Positions 8,550 through 16,902 of a stretch of DNA of 64,000 bases are shown here, piece after piece. Both the position numbers and the translations under genes were made by a program. The stretch's first letter is position 1, and the number at the start of each line of letters is the position of its first letter. The stretch is from SAR202 cluster bacterium bin90 (GTDB lineage: Bacteria > Chloroflexota > Dehalococcoidia > Lucifugimonadales > JADFKI01). Where the stretch lies: the NCBI GenBank assembly GCA_002238855.1, contig MPND01000004.1:53623-117622 (forward strand), read 5' to 3'. Below the pieces are notes generated by a model, which had not been told where the DNA came from, searched no databases, and was given only the letters and a program-made list of their open reading frames with translations.

Positions 8550-10499
8550 ATGACTGATGCCAAGTGGAAACTCATGGTGGACTGGAGTGGCGACGGGCGG
8601 TTCGCAGGCGCAGATGACGACATAACGCACGCCACGCAAGGGCTGTCGCTGCGCCACATGCGAGACCTGGAAACCGAATACATGGAACCTGCTCGGCTGG
8701 ATATTCGGCTTGCGAACTCGGACCACAAGTACAGCCCACCAAACAGCGCATCGCCACTGTCTGGCAACGTGAGACCGGGACGCAAGGTGTGGCTGCGAGC
8801 AGCGTTCCCATACGACGACTTCGGCGATGTTCCGGGCACGAGCCTTGCCGACCACTCCCCCGAGTACGGCAAGGCATATCGCTGGACGACCGCAAATCAG
8901 GACTTCCGCATTGCAACAAGCGGCGGCGCTCAGACAGACGGCGCACGCTCAGGCAGACGGATAGCAACAATAGACTTCGGGCTCGCCGACGCGTCTTTCG
9001 GCTGCGAATTCGTTAGAGGCAGCGATGCGTCTCAGCATGGCGGGCTTGCCCTGCGCTACACGGACGCCGACAATTTTCTGTACCTGCGTGTTACAGGCAC
9101 TGCCCTGGAACTTCGCAAAGTGGAGCGGCAAAGCGACACGCTCCTTGCCGAAACCGAGCTGCAATGGAATCCGGACGATAGGCGCTTCATTCAGATAGAG
9201 TTGCACGGCGACTCTATTCGCGTCTTCGTTGACCGGCAACAGATGATAACCGCCCGCTCCACATTCAACACCGCCGCGACACAGCACGGCTTGTACTGCG
9301 ACGGCGCGGCAGATCACCTGTGGCAGCAGTTCGGAGGCTGGGTCTCGCTCTTCTACGGCGACCTGCATAGCATAGACCCGCAGCCAGGAGCGGGCGAATG
9401 CCACCTCCGTGTCTACGACGAGATGCGCCGCCTCGAAAGCGTGACCCTGTACATGTACGCAACATCTCCATTCCCGCAGACTTCGGACGAGATTCTCGGC
9501 GACATCCTGGACTACTCCGGCGTTGACGCCACATCTCGCTTGCTGGATTCCGGCATGGAACTTGTGCCGCAGCTATGGAGTCCTCCGCTCTGGGGGGTGC
9601 AGGCAGCGGACGAAATACTCCATCTGCAGGACGAGGAGGACGGCTTCATCTATGTGGACGGAAACGGACTCTGGCGAATAGAGAACCGCAGCCACCGCGA
9701 GTTAGCGCCTCATACGACAGCAAGGGCAGTACTGCGTTCTCAGGGCGGCGGCGCAGACGGATATTTCTCTGACCTGGAGTATAGCGATGGCGTGGGTAAC
9801 ATCGAAAACAAGCTCTTCATGCGAATCCGAGACGCCACGAACCACGGCCATCGCACCGTGTGGACTCTGGGCGAGACTCCTTACTTCGACGCGGGCGCGG
9901 CGCGTGAATTCCTAGCCGAAAGCAAGGACTTCGATGTGGTCGGCGGGCATCTGAGCCCGCTGCCAAACACCGATTTCGCCGCAAACACTGAGCCTGACGG
10001 CACGGGCACTGACATCACGGAGCAGCTTACCGTCACCTATCCGGCTAGTCGCCTCTTCAACGGCAAGGGCACGCTGGTGCGGGTCCAATTCGGAAGCACT
10101 GCGGGATACCTGACGCGATTGGGGATGCGCTCCGTAAACGCGCTTACCTTCAATGCACCGCTGCTGCTGACGGCAGAGAACCCGGCCAGCGGGATTACAT
10201 ACGGCCAGCGCATTCGCAGCATCGAAGCGCGTTGGACGCGAGAAACTCAGCAGGCACAGGCCACGCTCGAACGGAGGCTGGCAAGGCGCTCCACGCCACG
10301 AACTGCGCTCAAGGCAGCACTGCCCGGCGGCTCGGACGCCAACACGCTTCTGACGCTGCAACTGCGACTCTCGGACCGTATCGCGCTAAGCTACCCGGAC
10401 ATGGGCATCAACGGCGACTTCTTCGTTGAAGGCCATACACTAGAAGTGGGGCAGGGCGGGAAGCGAATGGAGCGGGTGCTGCTATTGCAACAGGCTTAA
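8550..10499 (+). CDS. Large phage tail/baseplate-like structural protein
   Basis: Protein of 649 residues, beta-rich and without signal peptide or membrane segments. It opens with WKLMVDWSGDGRFAG...DDITHATQGLSLRHMRDLETEYMEPARLDIRLANSDHKYSP, a pattern seen in phage tail proteins. The region of about residues 90-260 looks like a concanavalin-type jelly roll (YLRVTGTALELRK and FIQIELHGDSIRVFVDRQ strands). The C-terminal 250 residues have no recognisable fold. The start is ATG 8550 with GGGAGG nine bases upstream, 29 bases after the tail-tube-like gene. A role in a tail or a tail-derived particle is inferred. Confidence 0.45.
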   Translation: MTDAKWKLMVDWSGDGRFAGADDDITHATQGLSLRHMRDLETEYMEPARLDIRLANSDHKYSPPNSASPLSGNVRPGRKVWLRAAFPYDDFGDVPGTSLADHSPEYGKAYRWTTANQDFRIATSGGAQTDGARSGRRIATIDFGLADASFGCEFVRGSDASQHGGLALRYTDADNFLYLRVTGTALELRKVERQSDTLLAETELQWNPDDRRFIQIELHGDSIRVFVDRQQMITARSTFNTAATQHGLYCDGAADHLWQQFGGWVSLFYGDLHSIDPQPGAGECHLRVYDEMRRLESVTLYMYATSPFPQTSDEILGDILDYSGVDATSRLLDSGMELVPQLWSPPLWGVQAADEILHLQDEEDGFIYVDGNGLWRIENRSHRELAPHTTARAVLRSQGGGADGYFSDLEYSDGVGNIENKLFMRIRDATNHGHRTVWTLGETPYFDAGAAREFLAESKDFDVVGGHLSPLPNTDFAANTEPDGTGTDITEQLTVTYPASRLFNGKGTLVRVQFGSTAGYLTRLGMRSVNALTFNAPLLLTAENPASGITYGQRIRSIEARWTRETQQAQATLERRLARRSTPRTALKAALPGGSDANTLLTLQLRLSDRIALSYPDMGINGDFFVEGHTLEVGQGGKRMERVLLLQQA

Positions 10500-10574
10500 C
10501 CCGCGCTGTTGACAGCTGGAGAATGCCTGACTCTTGGAGGAAGGTCAGAGGGTAGGAGAGAGGAGGAAATAAAG

Positions 10575-10790
10575 TTGGTATCAGATCTGATTCAGTTCAT
10601 CAACATAGGACTAGCGGGAGTGCTGCTCATGTGGTTCATGTTCCGCTTGGAGCGCATGCTGGTGCGTCTCGACAAAACACTGCAACTGATGGCGCGCGCC
10701 ACTCTGCGCATGCTCGACAGGCGCGACGCCAGGATTGCGACCGATCTCAGCAAGGAGCTGTACCGCGTGAGCGGAAGCGAGGATGAGTAG
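10575..10790 (+). CDS. Small holin-like (YvrJ-type) membrane protein
   Basis: Short protein of 71 residues, starting at TTG 10575 behind GGAGG. One TM helix (about residues 4-24, SDLIQFINIGLAGVLLMWFMF) is followed by a charged amphipathic helix rich in Arg, Leu and Met. This layout matches YvrJ-like and small phage holin-type proteins. Its position right after two tail-like genes supports a phage-derived origin. Lytic function is not shown by the sequence. Confidence 0.45.
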   Translation: MVSDLIQFINIGLAGVLLMWFMFRLERMLVRLDKTLQLMARATLRMLDRRDARIATDLSKELYRVSGSEDE

Positions 10791-10803
10791 GTCGCAGACA
10801 ATG

Positions 10804-10833
10804 AAAGAGGCAGGACAACAATCCCGCCTCTTT
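10804..10833. terminator. Hairpin terminator after holin-like gene
   Basis: AAAGAGGC (10804-10811) pairs with GCCTCTTT (10826-10833), and the inner GG pairs with CC. The A-rich left arm and T-rich right arm allow it to work in both directions, closing the tail-like unit (+) and the NHL gene (-). Confidence 0.7.
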
Positions 10834-10877
10834 GCTTTCAATACTGGCTGCCTGCTGGACCCTGAGCGCCAGAGCCT

Positions 10878-11900
10878 CTAGCCCAACTGGTACACCTGTA
10901 TGCGATGCCTCGACGACTCGGTCACGAACATCCGCCCCTCGTTGTCGAAGTTCACGGATGCGGGTCCCCAGAAGTACGGCTCTATCTGCGAGGAGATAAG
11001 GTGCGGCGTGTTGAAGTGAGGCGGCAGTTCCGGTATAAGATCGGATATCTTGCGGGTCTCCACCTCGTCCGGGTTCGCCGCAAGGAAGTCATACGCCCAC
11101 TTGGACAGCGTAGCCTCGCCGCGCAGCGTCATCAGGTGGCTGCCGTCTCCGGCCAGCACCTGCACGCGCTCGTTGCCCCAGTCCGCGACATAGATGTTGC
11201 CGTCGGCGTCAACCGCCACGCCCGCAGGACGGGTAAACTGTCCGTCGCCATCGCCCGACTCGCCGAACGTGGCGATGAACTCGCCTTCCGCGCTGAACTG
11301 CTGAATGCGGTCGTTGCGCCAGTCCGCTACGAATACGCTGCTGTCCGGCGCGACGCAGATGCCCCACGGCATATTCAGCTCGCCGTCGCCGCTTCCTGCG
11401 TTGCCGAATGTGAGCAGGTGGCGACCTTCCGGCGTGAGTTTCTGCACGCGATGGTTGTTCTGGTCTGTGATGTACAGGTTGTCCTCGGCGTCAACCGCAA
11501 TGCCGGTCGGACCGTTGAGTTCTCCCGGTTCGCTGCCGAGGCTGCCCCATGCCTTCACGAAGTCGCCGCTATCCGAGTCGAAGGTGCTGATGCGGTGATT
11601 GTACTCGTCCGAAACATAGACCTTGCTGCCGTCATTGCTTAGCGCAAGTCCTGCCGCAAGTCGCAATTGCCCCTCTGCGTCGCCGTGTGAAGAGAACTCA
11701 TACAGATAGTCCTCGTCCCAGTTTATGACGCCGATGCGCGTGAATACCGGCGCGCCGCGGTTCAGCACGAAGATGCGACCGTCTGCGCGTACCGCGAGGT
11801 CAACCGGATTAGCGAAGCCGCGCCCTACTGGAGCATTGTTCACGATGCCTATCGTCTTCACGTATTCGAGCTTCAGCGTCTGTGCTGCGGAAGTGGTCAT
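10878..11900 (-). CDS. NHL-repeat beta-propeller protein
   Basis: Protein of 340 residues made of about six NHL blades. Repeats show the pattern GxxxGxLxxPxGIAVDxxxxxYVxDxxNxRVQxF, for example LNGPTGIAVDAEDNLYITDQNNHRVQKLTPEG and FTRPAGVAVDADGNIYVADWGNERVQVL. No signal peptide or membrane helix is visible, so a cytoplasmic location is likely. NHL propellers usually bind proteins or RNA, and no enzyme motif is present. It ends about 45 bases from a terminator hairpin and is downstream of DUF1800 on the same strand, separated by another hairpin. Confidence 0.85.
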   Translation of the reverse strand: MTTSAAQTLKLEYVKTIGIVNNAPVGRGFANPVDLAVRADGRIFVLNRGAPVFTRIGVINWDEDYLYEFSSHGDAEGQLRLAAGLALSNDGSKVYVSDEYNHRISTFDSDSGDFVKAWGSLGSEPGELNGPTGIAVDAEDNLYITDQNNHRVQKLTPEGRHLLTFGNAGSGDGELNMPWGICVAPDSSVFVADWRNDRIQQFSAEGEFIATFGESGDGDGQFTRPAGVAVDADGNIYVADWGNERVQVLAGDGSHLMTLRGEATLSKWAYDFLAANPDEVETRKISDLIPELPPHFNTPHLISSQIEPYFWGPASVNFDNEGRMFVTESSRHRIQVYQLG

Positions 11901-11930
11901 TCGTAATGCCCTCGTCAGTTATCTGCGAAA

Positions 11931-11977
11931 TTAAAACGGATGGACAGGACTTAACGAATAAGTGTTCCGTCCATCCG
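11931..11977 (-). terminator. Intrinsic terminator after DUF1800 gene
   Basis: On the minus strand CGGATGGAC (from 11977) pairs perfectly with GTCCATCCG (ending 11937) and is followed by TTTTAA. It lies ten bases after the DUF1800 stop codon. Confidence 0.8.
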
Positions 11978-11987
11978 CTTGAGTTTC

Positions 11988-13430
11988 CTATACTAGCTGG
12001 TACTCCGTGGTGGATGCGATAAGGCCAAGGAGTTCGCCCACTCGCTGCTCGGATTCGTCGCCCTGCTCATGTCCCGCGAGCGATATGTCGCCCTTGATGC
12101 CCACATGCGCGATGAGCGCCGCGCGCAACTCGATGTCCATCTCGGCGGTGCCCATGATGTCCAGGCAGGCGTCCACAATTTCGGTCGCCGTGTATTCGCC
12201 GCCGTTCTGGTCCGCAAGGCGATCAAGTATGACCCGCACTCCCGGAGCGGTGATGTCGCTTATCTCTTTGGCTGCGAAGTTGACGCGCTCCACCAGCGCG
12301 CCGCTGTTGATCCACTCAGTGCCCTCGTGCCAGCCCTCGACCGACGGGGGATTGAGCAGCGTTTGCCCCATGAAGCCAGCCAGATCGGAAGTGGGAAGAA
12401 TGCCCATATCAGGTTGCGTCACGCTGCCGCTCAGCCGCATCGTTCCTGCAACCAGTTCCGCCGGGCACTTGACCCGCGCGTACTGCGCCTCCTTGAAGAA
12501 GTCAGAGTTGAAGAGCACGCGCAGCATGTGGCGAATCTCATGGTCGCCGTCGAAGTATGCCTGCGACAGCACATCGATCGCTTCAGGGTCGCGAGGTGCC
12601 GTGTATGGCCACTGAGGCACAGGCTCCTCGTCCGCCACGAAGAAGTCATAGAGATGTCGTGCAATGAAGCGCGCCGTTGCCGGCTGCTTGCAGATGATGC
12701 GCACGATGTCATCGCCGTTGAATTCGCCCGTCTCGCCGAGGAAGTGCTTCTCGCCGCCATCGTGGTCGCCATCGCGGAAGTTGAAGTGCCAGGCGATCCT
12801 GCCATACGGCCAGATGGAGTCCTTGGAGGCACGCACCGCCATGTATTCGGCGTTGCCCAGCGTCCAACCGGTGAACGCGCGCGATGCCTCCTTGATGTCG
12901 TCTTCGGTGTAGTTGCCGATGCCCATGCTGAACAGCTCCAGCAGTTCGCGGCCCCAGTTCTCGTTGATTGCGCCGTCGTGATTCTCCTGGTTGTCCAGCC
13001 AGATGATCATCGACGGGTCTTTGGCGAGGTCGATCAGCAGGTCGTCCAGCTTGCCCAGTCCAAGCCTGCGGAACATGTCAATCTGGTTCAGGAGTGAGCG
13101 CGCCTGGTTAGTCTTCGCGTAGCCTGTGGCGAACACGCCGTGCCAGAAGAGCGCGACCTTCTCCTCCATAGGAGCCTTCGTGGTCACCATGCGATAGAGC
13201 CAGTAGGCGGTGGCGGAGTTGCCGTAGCGCAGCTCATGCATGTCGGTGTGATATCGCTTGATAATGTCGTCAGGCATGTTCTGCGGGTCGCCCGGATGTA
13301 GTAGCTCCTCTATGGAAGCCTCATAGCCCAGCCCCTCGTAGTGGTCAAGCTCGACCGGTGTCGCCCCGAAGGACGCACGCCGCAGCAGGTGCTTGATAAG
13401 TCCAACATCAGATTTCGTTGCAGTGGTCAT
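11988..13430 (-). CDS. DUF1800 domain-containing protein
   Basis: Protein of 480 residues of the DUF1800 family, with the characteristic HLLRRASFGATPVELD start, KVALFWHGVFATG, NWGRELLELFSMGIGNYTEDDIKEASRAFTGW, the FRDGDHDGGEKHFLGETG loop and the PPSVEGWHEGTEWIN end. The biochemical role is unknown; DUF1800 genes are usually found next to DUF1501 genes, as here. GGAGG lies six bases before ATG 13430. No signal peptide is evident. Confidence 0.93.
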   Translation of the reverse strand: MTTATKSDVGLIKHLLRRASFGATPVELDHYEGLGYEASIEELLHPGDPQNMPDDIIKRYHTDMHELRYGNSATAYWLYRMVTTKAPMEEKVALFWHGVFATGYAKTNQARSLLNQIDMFRRLGLGKLDDLLIDLAKDPSMIIWLDNQENHDGAINENWGRELLELFSMGIGNYTEDDIKEASRAFTGWTLGNAEYMAVRASKDSIWPYGRIAWHFNFRDGDHDGGEKHFLGETGEFNGDDIVRIICKQPATARFIARHLYDFFVADEEPVPQWPYTAPRDPEAIDVLSQAYFDGDHEIRHMLRVLFNSDFFKEAQYARVKCPAELVAGTMRLSGSVTQPDMGILPTSDLAGFMGQTLLNPPSVEGWHEGTEWINSGALVERVNFAAKEISDITAPGVRVILDRLADQNGGEYTATEIVDACLDIMGTAEMDIELRAALIAHVGIKGDISLAGHEQGDESEQRVGELLGLIASTTEYQLV

Positions 13431-13484
13431 ATTCGCCTCCGAACTATGGTCCTTGGGTCGTAATAATCTGCGGCTTTTATGTAA

Positions 13485-13844
13485 TCACAGCAGATAAGCT
13501 TCTTCCATTTCGATGAGCTGTCTATGCACAGGATCAACTGCAAGCCCTAATCCTTCAAGCGCATATGCGCCCAATAGGGGCATCGCCTCCTCGTCGCCAA
13601 AGATCACAATTGTCGTTGCCTGGCGTCCGCCTACTCGTATGCGTGCCTCTCCAATAGGACGTTCAATTCGGCCCCCGCCTGCGAGCACGAAGGTCATGTC
13701 TCTGTGTGGTTAAACTTCCAGTCGTTCAAGCAACGATGCGGGCATAAAACTATATGTCGCGCCCGTATCCACCGTCGGATTCACAAGCTCAAACTGCGTT
13801 CCCGAAGGATTGCCAATCTCAACTGGATGTCTAAATGTTCCCAT
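13485..13844 (-). pseudogene. Retropepsin-like aspartyl protease split by an in-frame stop
   Basis: Reading from ATG 13844, the first 44 codons contain PTVDTGATYSFMP, the catalytic DTG-containing motif of clan AA proteases. TAA at 13710-13712 then interrupts, and the same frame continues without shift into PHRDMTFVLAGGG, RIERPIGEARIRVGG and the flap/second half ending at 13485. Intact homologues of this small family are about 120 residues, the length obtained by reading through. A single base change (for example AAA to TAA) would explain the break. It may be a recent pseudogene, a sequencing error or a readthrough gene. The start overlaps the upstream PaREP1-like gene by 14 bases. Confidence 0.75.
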
Positions 13845-14253
13845 CGCTACCATCCTGCGCTGGCCCATTCAGAGAGTCGGCGGGTGGTTCACGCATCACA
13901 TCTGCCCGTTCGAGCATCTCAACGAACTCCCTCGCCGAATTAATCGCGACTCGGACATCATCCTGCGAATATAGAGGTTCATAGAAATTTTGATGCAGAC
14001 TGCGCGTGGCAGTGAAAAGTAAGTTCAGTCGGTCTGGTTCATCAGTTTCGCCCGCTAGGCGGTTCTTGATGGTGAAAAAGTCCCTGTGCGATTCGTTCCG
14101 CCAACCCCTCTGCTTTGCGACGGCTTTCAGGTAGTGCGCCGCCGCGCCCCAGCCTTTCTCAGACGCTTGCACGAGGTCACCCCGCCGCAACTGCTCGTTG
14201 GCGTGCTCAAGGAGTCGTAGCGTGATTGTCACATGCTCGTTGGGTGTTGTCAT
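13831..14253 (-). CDS. PaREP1/HEPN-like protein
   Basis: All-helical protein of 140 residues. The core EQLRRGDLVQASEKGWGAAAHYLKAVAKQRGW...SHRDFFTIKNRLA resembles the PaREP1 family, which is related to HEPN-type helical domains; the catalytic RxxxxH of toxic HEPN nucleases is not clearly present. It starts at ATG 14253, overlaps the aspartyl protease start by 14 bases and is probably co-transcribed with it. The pair interrupts the usual DUF1501-DUF1800 neighbourhood. Function unknown. Confidence 0.6.
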   Translation of the reverse strand: MTTPNEHVTITLRLLEHANEQLRRGDLVQASEKGWGAAAHYLKAVAKQRGWRNESHRDFFTIKNRLAGETDEPDRLNLLFTATRSLHQNFYEPLYSQDDVRVAINSAREFVEMLERADVMREPPADSLNGPAQDGSDGNI

Positions 14254-14264
14254 TAACCAGTTCG

Positions 14265-14314
14265 TCCTGAGCCTATCGGAAGGATGGGCAAGGTTCGTTC
14301 TGCCCATCCCTTCC
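14265..14314. repeat. Repeat-like hairpin between DUF1501 and PaREP1 genes
   Basis: GGAAGGATGGGCA (14278-14290) pairs with TGCCCATC and CTTCC in 14301-14314. The left flank TTCGTCCTGAGCCTATCGG has the look of a common dispersed bacterial repeat. It may terminate DUF1501 transcription, but no T tract follows on either strand. Confidence 0.5.
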
Positions 14315-14326
14315 GTCCTACCGACA

Positions 14327-15466
14327 TTACTTCTTAATGATATCCAGTTTCTCGAATGTCCCGTTCGTGATCGGCTTCGCGTCAACGCCCATCCAGTCCT
14401 CCAGCAGGTCCGTGTACACGCTGCGGAAGTCGTTGTTGAAGTGCATATCGCCTTCAAGCTGATCCTCGGGTGCGAGCGACGGGAAGTCGCCGTACAGGCC
14501 ACCCTTTACGCCGCCGCCGATGACGAACGCGACGCCTCCTGAGCCGTGGTCGGTGCCGGAACCGTTGTCCTTGATGCGCCGCCCGAACTCGGAGAAGATG
14601 ACGACCGCTGTGTCATTCTCATAGCCATGCTCTTCAACATCGTCCCAGAAGTCCCCGACCGCGTTGGACATCTCGCCGATGAGCTTCTGGTGCATCGGAA
14701 CCTCGCCCGCATGCGTGTCGTAGCTGCCCTGGCCCGTGTAGAAGATGCGCGTGCCGATGTCCGCGAACATCACCTGTGCGGCGTCCTTCAGGCTCTGCGC
14801 GATGGAAGTGTCGGCGTACTCGATGCTCGACGAGTAGTTGCGCGGCGCCGTGCCAAGAATGTCAGCACCCTGCATCACGCCCCTGCCCGTCTGCTGGATG
14901 AACTCCTTGACGGCGTCCTTGCCCGAGCCGCCGTACATCTGCGAGAACATATCCAGCGTCTGGTTGCGGATCGTCTCGTCGCGGATGTCCGGATACAGCC
15001 CGTAAGTCGCCAGGTCGCCCACCGATGCGACAGGAACGCCCTGTGCCGACAGTGCGCGAGGAAGGCCACGTCCAAAGTTCACCGCCGTCAGCACATTCTC
15101 GCCCTTCGGGTCCAGATCGCGCGTCAGCTGACCCAGCCAGCCCTCCGTCGCTACCTTCGTCGGTTCGGCGGTGTGCCAGATGTCCATCGAGCGGAAGTGG
15201 GAGCGGTTGGGGTTCGGATAGCCGATGCCGTTGATGATGGCAACCTTGCCCTCGTCCCACAGCCTCTTCATGGCCGTCATATTCGGGTTCAGCCCGATGT
15301 TGCCGTCCAGCTCCAGCAGGTCTTCGGGGTGGAACTGCACCGCTGGGCGGAAATTGTAATAGTGCTCGTCATTGATGGGAACGACCGTATTTAGCGCGTC
15401 GTTGCCCCCGGTGAGCTGTACAAACACCAAAGACTTGCTATGCCCGTTGCTGCCATTGGAACCCAT
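14327..15466 (-). CDS. DUF1501 domain-containing protein
   Basis: Protein of 379 residues of the DUF1501 family, which belongs to the alkaline phosphatase/sulfatase superfamily. Visible parts are LVFVQLTGGNDALNTVVPINDEHYY, YPNPNRSHFRSMDIWHTA, TGQGSYDTHAGE and the VVIFSEFGRRIKDNGSGTDHGSGGVAFVIGG segment with probable metal ligands (Asp, His). The start is placed at ATG 15466, where the conserved part begins shortly after. A twin-arginine leader, common in this family, is absent with this start. It belongs with DUF1800 in a module of unknown function. Confidence 0.9.
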   Translation of the reverse strand: MGSNGSNGHSKSLVFVQLTGGNDALNTVVPINDEHYYNFRPAVQFHPEDLLELDGNIGLNPNMTAMKRLWDEGKVAIINGIGYPNPNRSHFRSMDIWHTAEPTKVATEGWLGQLTRDLDPKGENVLTAVNFGRGLPRALSAQGVPVASVGDLATYGLYPDIRDETIRNQTLDMFSQMYGGSGKDAVKEFIQQTGRGVMQGADILGTAPRNYSSSIEYADTSIAQSLKDAAQVMFADIGTRIFYTGQGSYDTHAGEVPMHQKLIGEMSNAVGDFWDDVEEHGYENDTAVVIFSEFGRRIKDNGSGTDHGSGGVAFVIGGGVKGGLYGDFPSLAPEDQLEGDMHFNNDFRSVYTDLLEDWMGVDAKPITNGTFEKLDIIKK

Positions 15467-15664
15467 TGACCTTTGCTCCTCTCCTAACGCCTGTCGCGTA
15501 CTGTATGGGGTCGTAAATCTGCATGCCTTCACTATGCGCCAGATAGCCTAGATTACCAGTGTAACAAGCAATCAGGCACACCTATACATAGTATCGTATA
15601 ATTGTGCGCTTTTCATGGAAATTGGTCAAGCCCATGAACAGGTAAAATGGCAGGGAAAGCCCCA

Positions 15665-16798
15665 CTACCCCAACAGCGCCTCACTCAGCCGCCGGATCAC
15701 GATCTCCAGCTCCTCATCGTCCAGATTTAGCGGATCGACTGCGAGTTCGTCAGGGTCGAATATGTCGTGCAGGTATATCGGCGGATCGCCCGCGACCATC
15801 GCCTGATACACCTCGTTGCGCCCCGGCCCGCTCCACTCTCGCGTGAAGCGCATCACCGCGTGCGGAACCAGGTAATTGAACTCGTCATGCTCCAGCGAGA
15901 CCCGCAGCCCGCTCACCTCCGCCAGCGCGTCCACCACCTGCTGCGCCATGCTGGTGTACCGCGCCATCTCCGCCTCTTCGTCCTCATCCACAAAAATCTC
16001 TATAGCGCGCAGCAGCCCGACAATCTCCTCTTTGGCGACCTTCATCCCGCGCCCGATGAACTGGTGTGGCGCGGCATTCGCGAACGCGGCGTCTATCAGG
16101 TCCTCGCGACCGCACAGGATGCCCGTCCCCTGCGGCCCTCGGACGGCCTTGCCTCCGCTGTATATGACCATGTCCGCGCCCTCCGCCGTGAATCGCCGCA
16201 GGTTCGTGCGTGGCGGCAGCATTGACGCAGCGTCCACGATGACCGGCACGCCGTGGCTGTGCGCTATCTCGCACACCTCAGGGAACGGTATCGACCGCCG
16301 CGTGATGAACGGCGAGAACAGGTACGCAACCGCTGCCGTGTTCTCAGTGAACGCCGCCTCCAACTGCCACGGCTGACACCGCCTGCCGTCGCCAATCTCC
16401 ACGAACTTCGCGCCAACGGAGGTGTAGCACTGGTCGTATGGGAAGCGATGGCTCTTATGAATGATAATCTCGTTCTTCATGCCCGTCGTATTCGGAAGCC
16501 TGTCCATCATTGCCGGGTCGGAGCCCGCAATGACTGCCGCCGCCTGCAGCACGAGTCCCCCCGCCGCGCCGCTCGCTACAAAGCCCGCCTCTGCGCCCGT
16601 CGCATCCGCAATGATGCGACTCGCCGCGCGATTCAGATCGTCTAGGCTCACCATCATCCGCGACGCCTTGTTCATTGCGTCGTGAATCTCCGGCCGCGTC
16701 TTGGTGCCGCCGTATGCCGTCGTGCTGCCCGACGCCGAGATGACGCGCTTCACGCCCAACGAGCTGTAAATGCCTTCAGGATCGCCGCTCCATACCAT
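15665..16798 (-). CDS. SelA-like PLP-dependent lyase/transferase
   Basis: Fold-type I PLP enzyme of 377 residues, in the family with L-seryl-tRNA(Sec) selenium transferase SelA and D-glucosaminate-6-phosphate ammonia-lyase. The N-terminal VISASGSTTAYGGTKTRPEI and ADATGAEAGFVASGAAGGLVLQAAAVIAG segments and the PLP-lysine motif DMVIYSGGKAVRGPQGTGIL are clear. IVDAASMLPP supplies the Asp that contacts the pyridine ring. No selenocysteine genes are nearby and the chain is shorter than SelA, so an amino-sugar or amino-acid lyase is more likely. GGAGG precedes ATG 16798. Confidence 0.8.
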   Translation of the reverse strand: MVWSGDPEGIYSSLGVKRVISASGSTTAYGGTKTRPEIHDAMNKASRMMVSLDDLNRAASRIIADATGAEAGFVASGAAGGLVLQAAAVIAGSDPAMMDRLPNTTGMKNEIIIHKSHRFPYDQCYTSVGAKFVEIGDGRRCQPWQLEAAFTENTAAVAYLFSPFITRRSIPFPEVCEIAHSHGVPVIVDAASMLPPRTNLRRFTAEGADMVIYSGGKAVRGPQGTGILCGREDLIDAAFANAAPHQFIGRGMKVAKEEIVGLLRAIEIFVDEDEEAEMARYTSMAQQVVDALAEVSGLRVSLEHDEFNYLVPHAVMRFTREWSGPGRNEVYQAMVAGDPPIYLHDIFDPDELAVDPLNLDDEELEIVIRRLSEALLG

Positions 16799-16902
16799 GT
16801 CGCACCTCCGAGTTGAGACAGTGTCGAACCAAGTACCAGTGCTGCAATACTAACATGGTCGCTTCCGAGATTATCGTGCCCATCTAGCTTGTCCCTGCAA
16901 CC

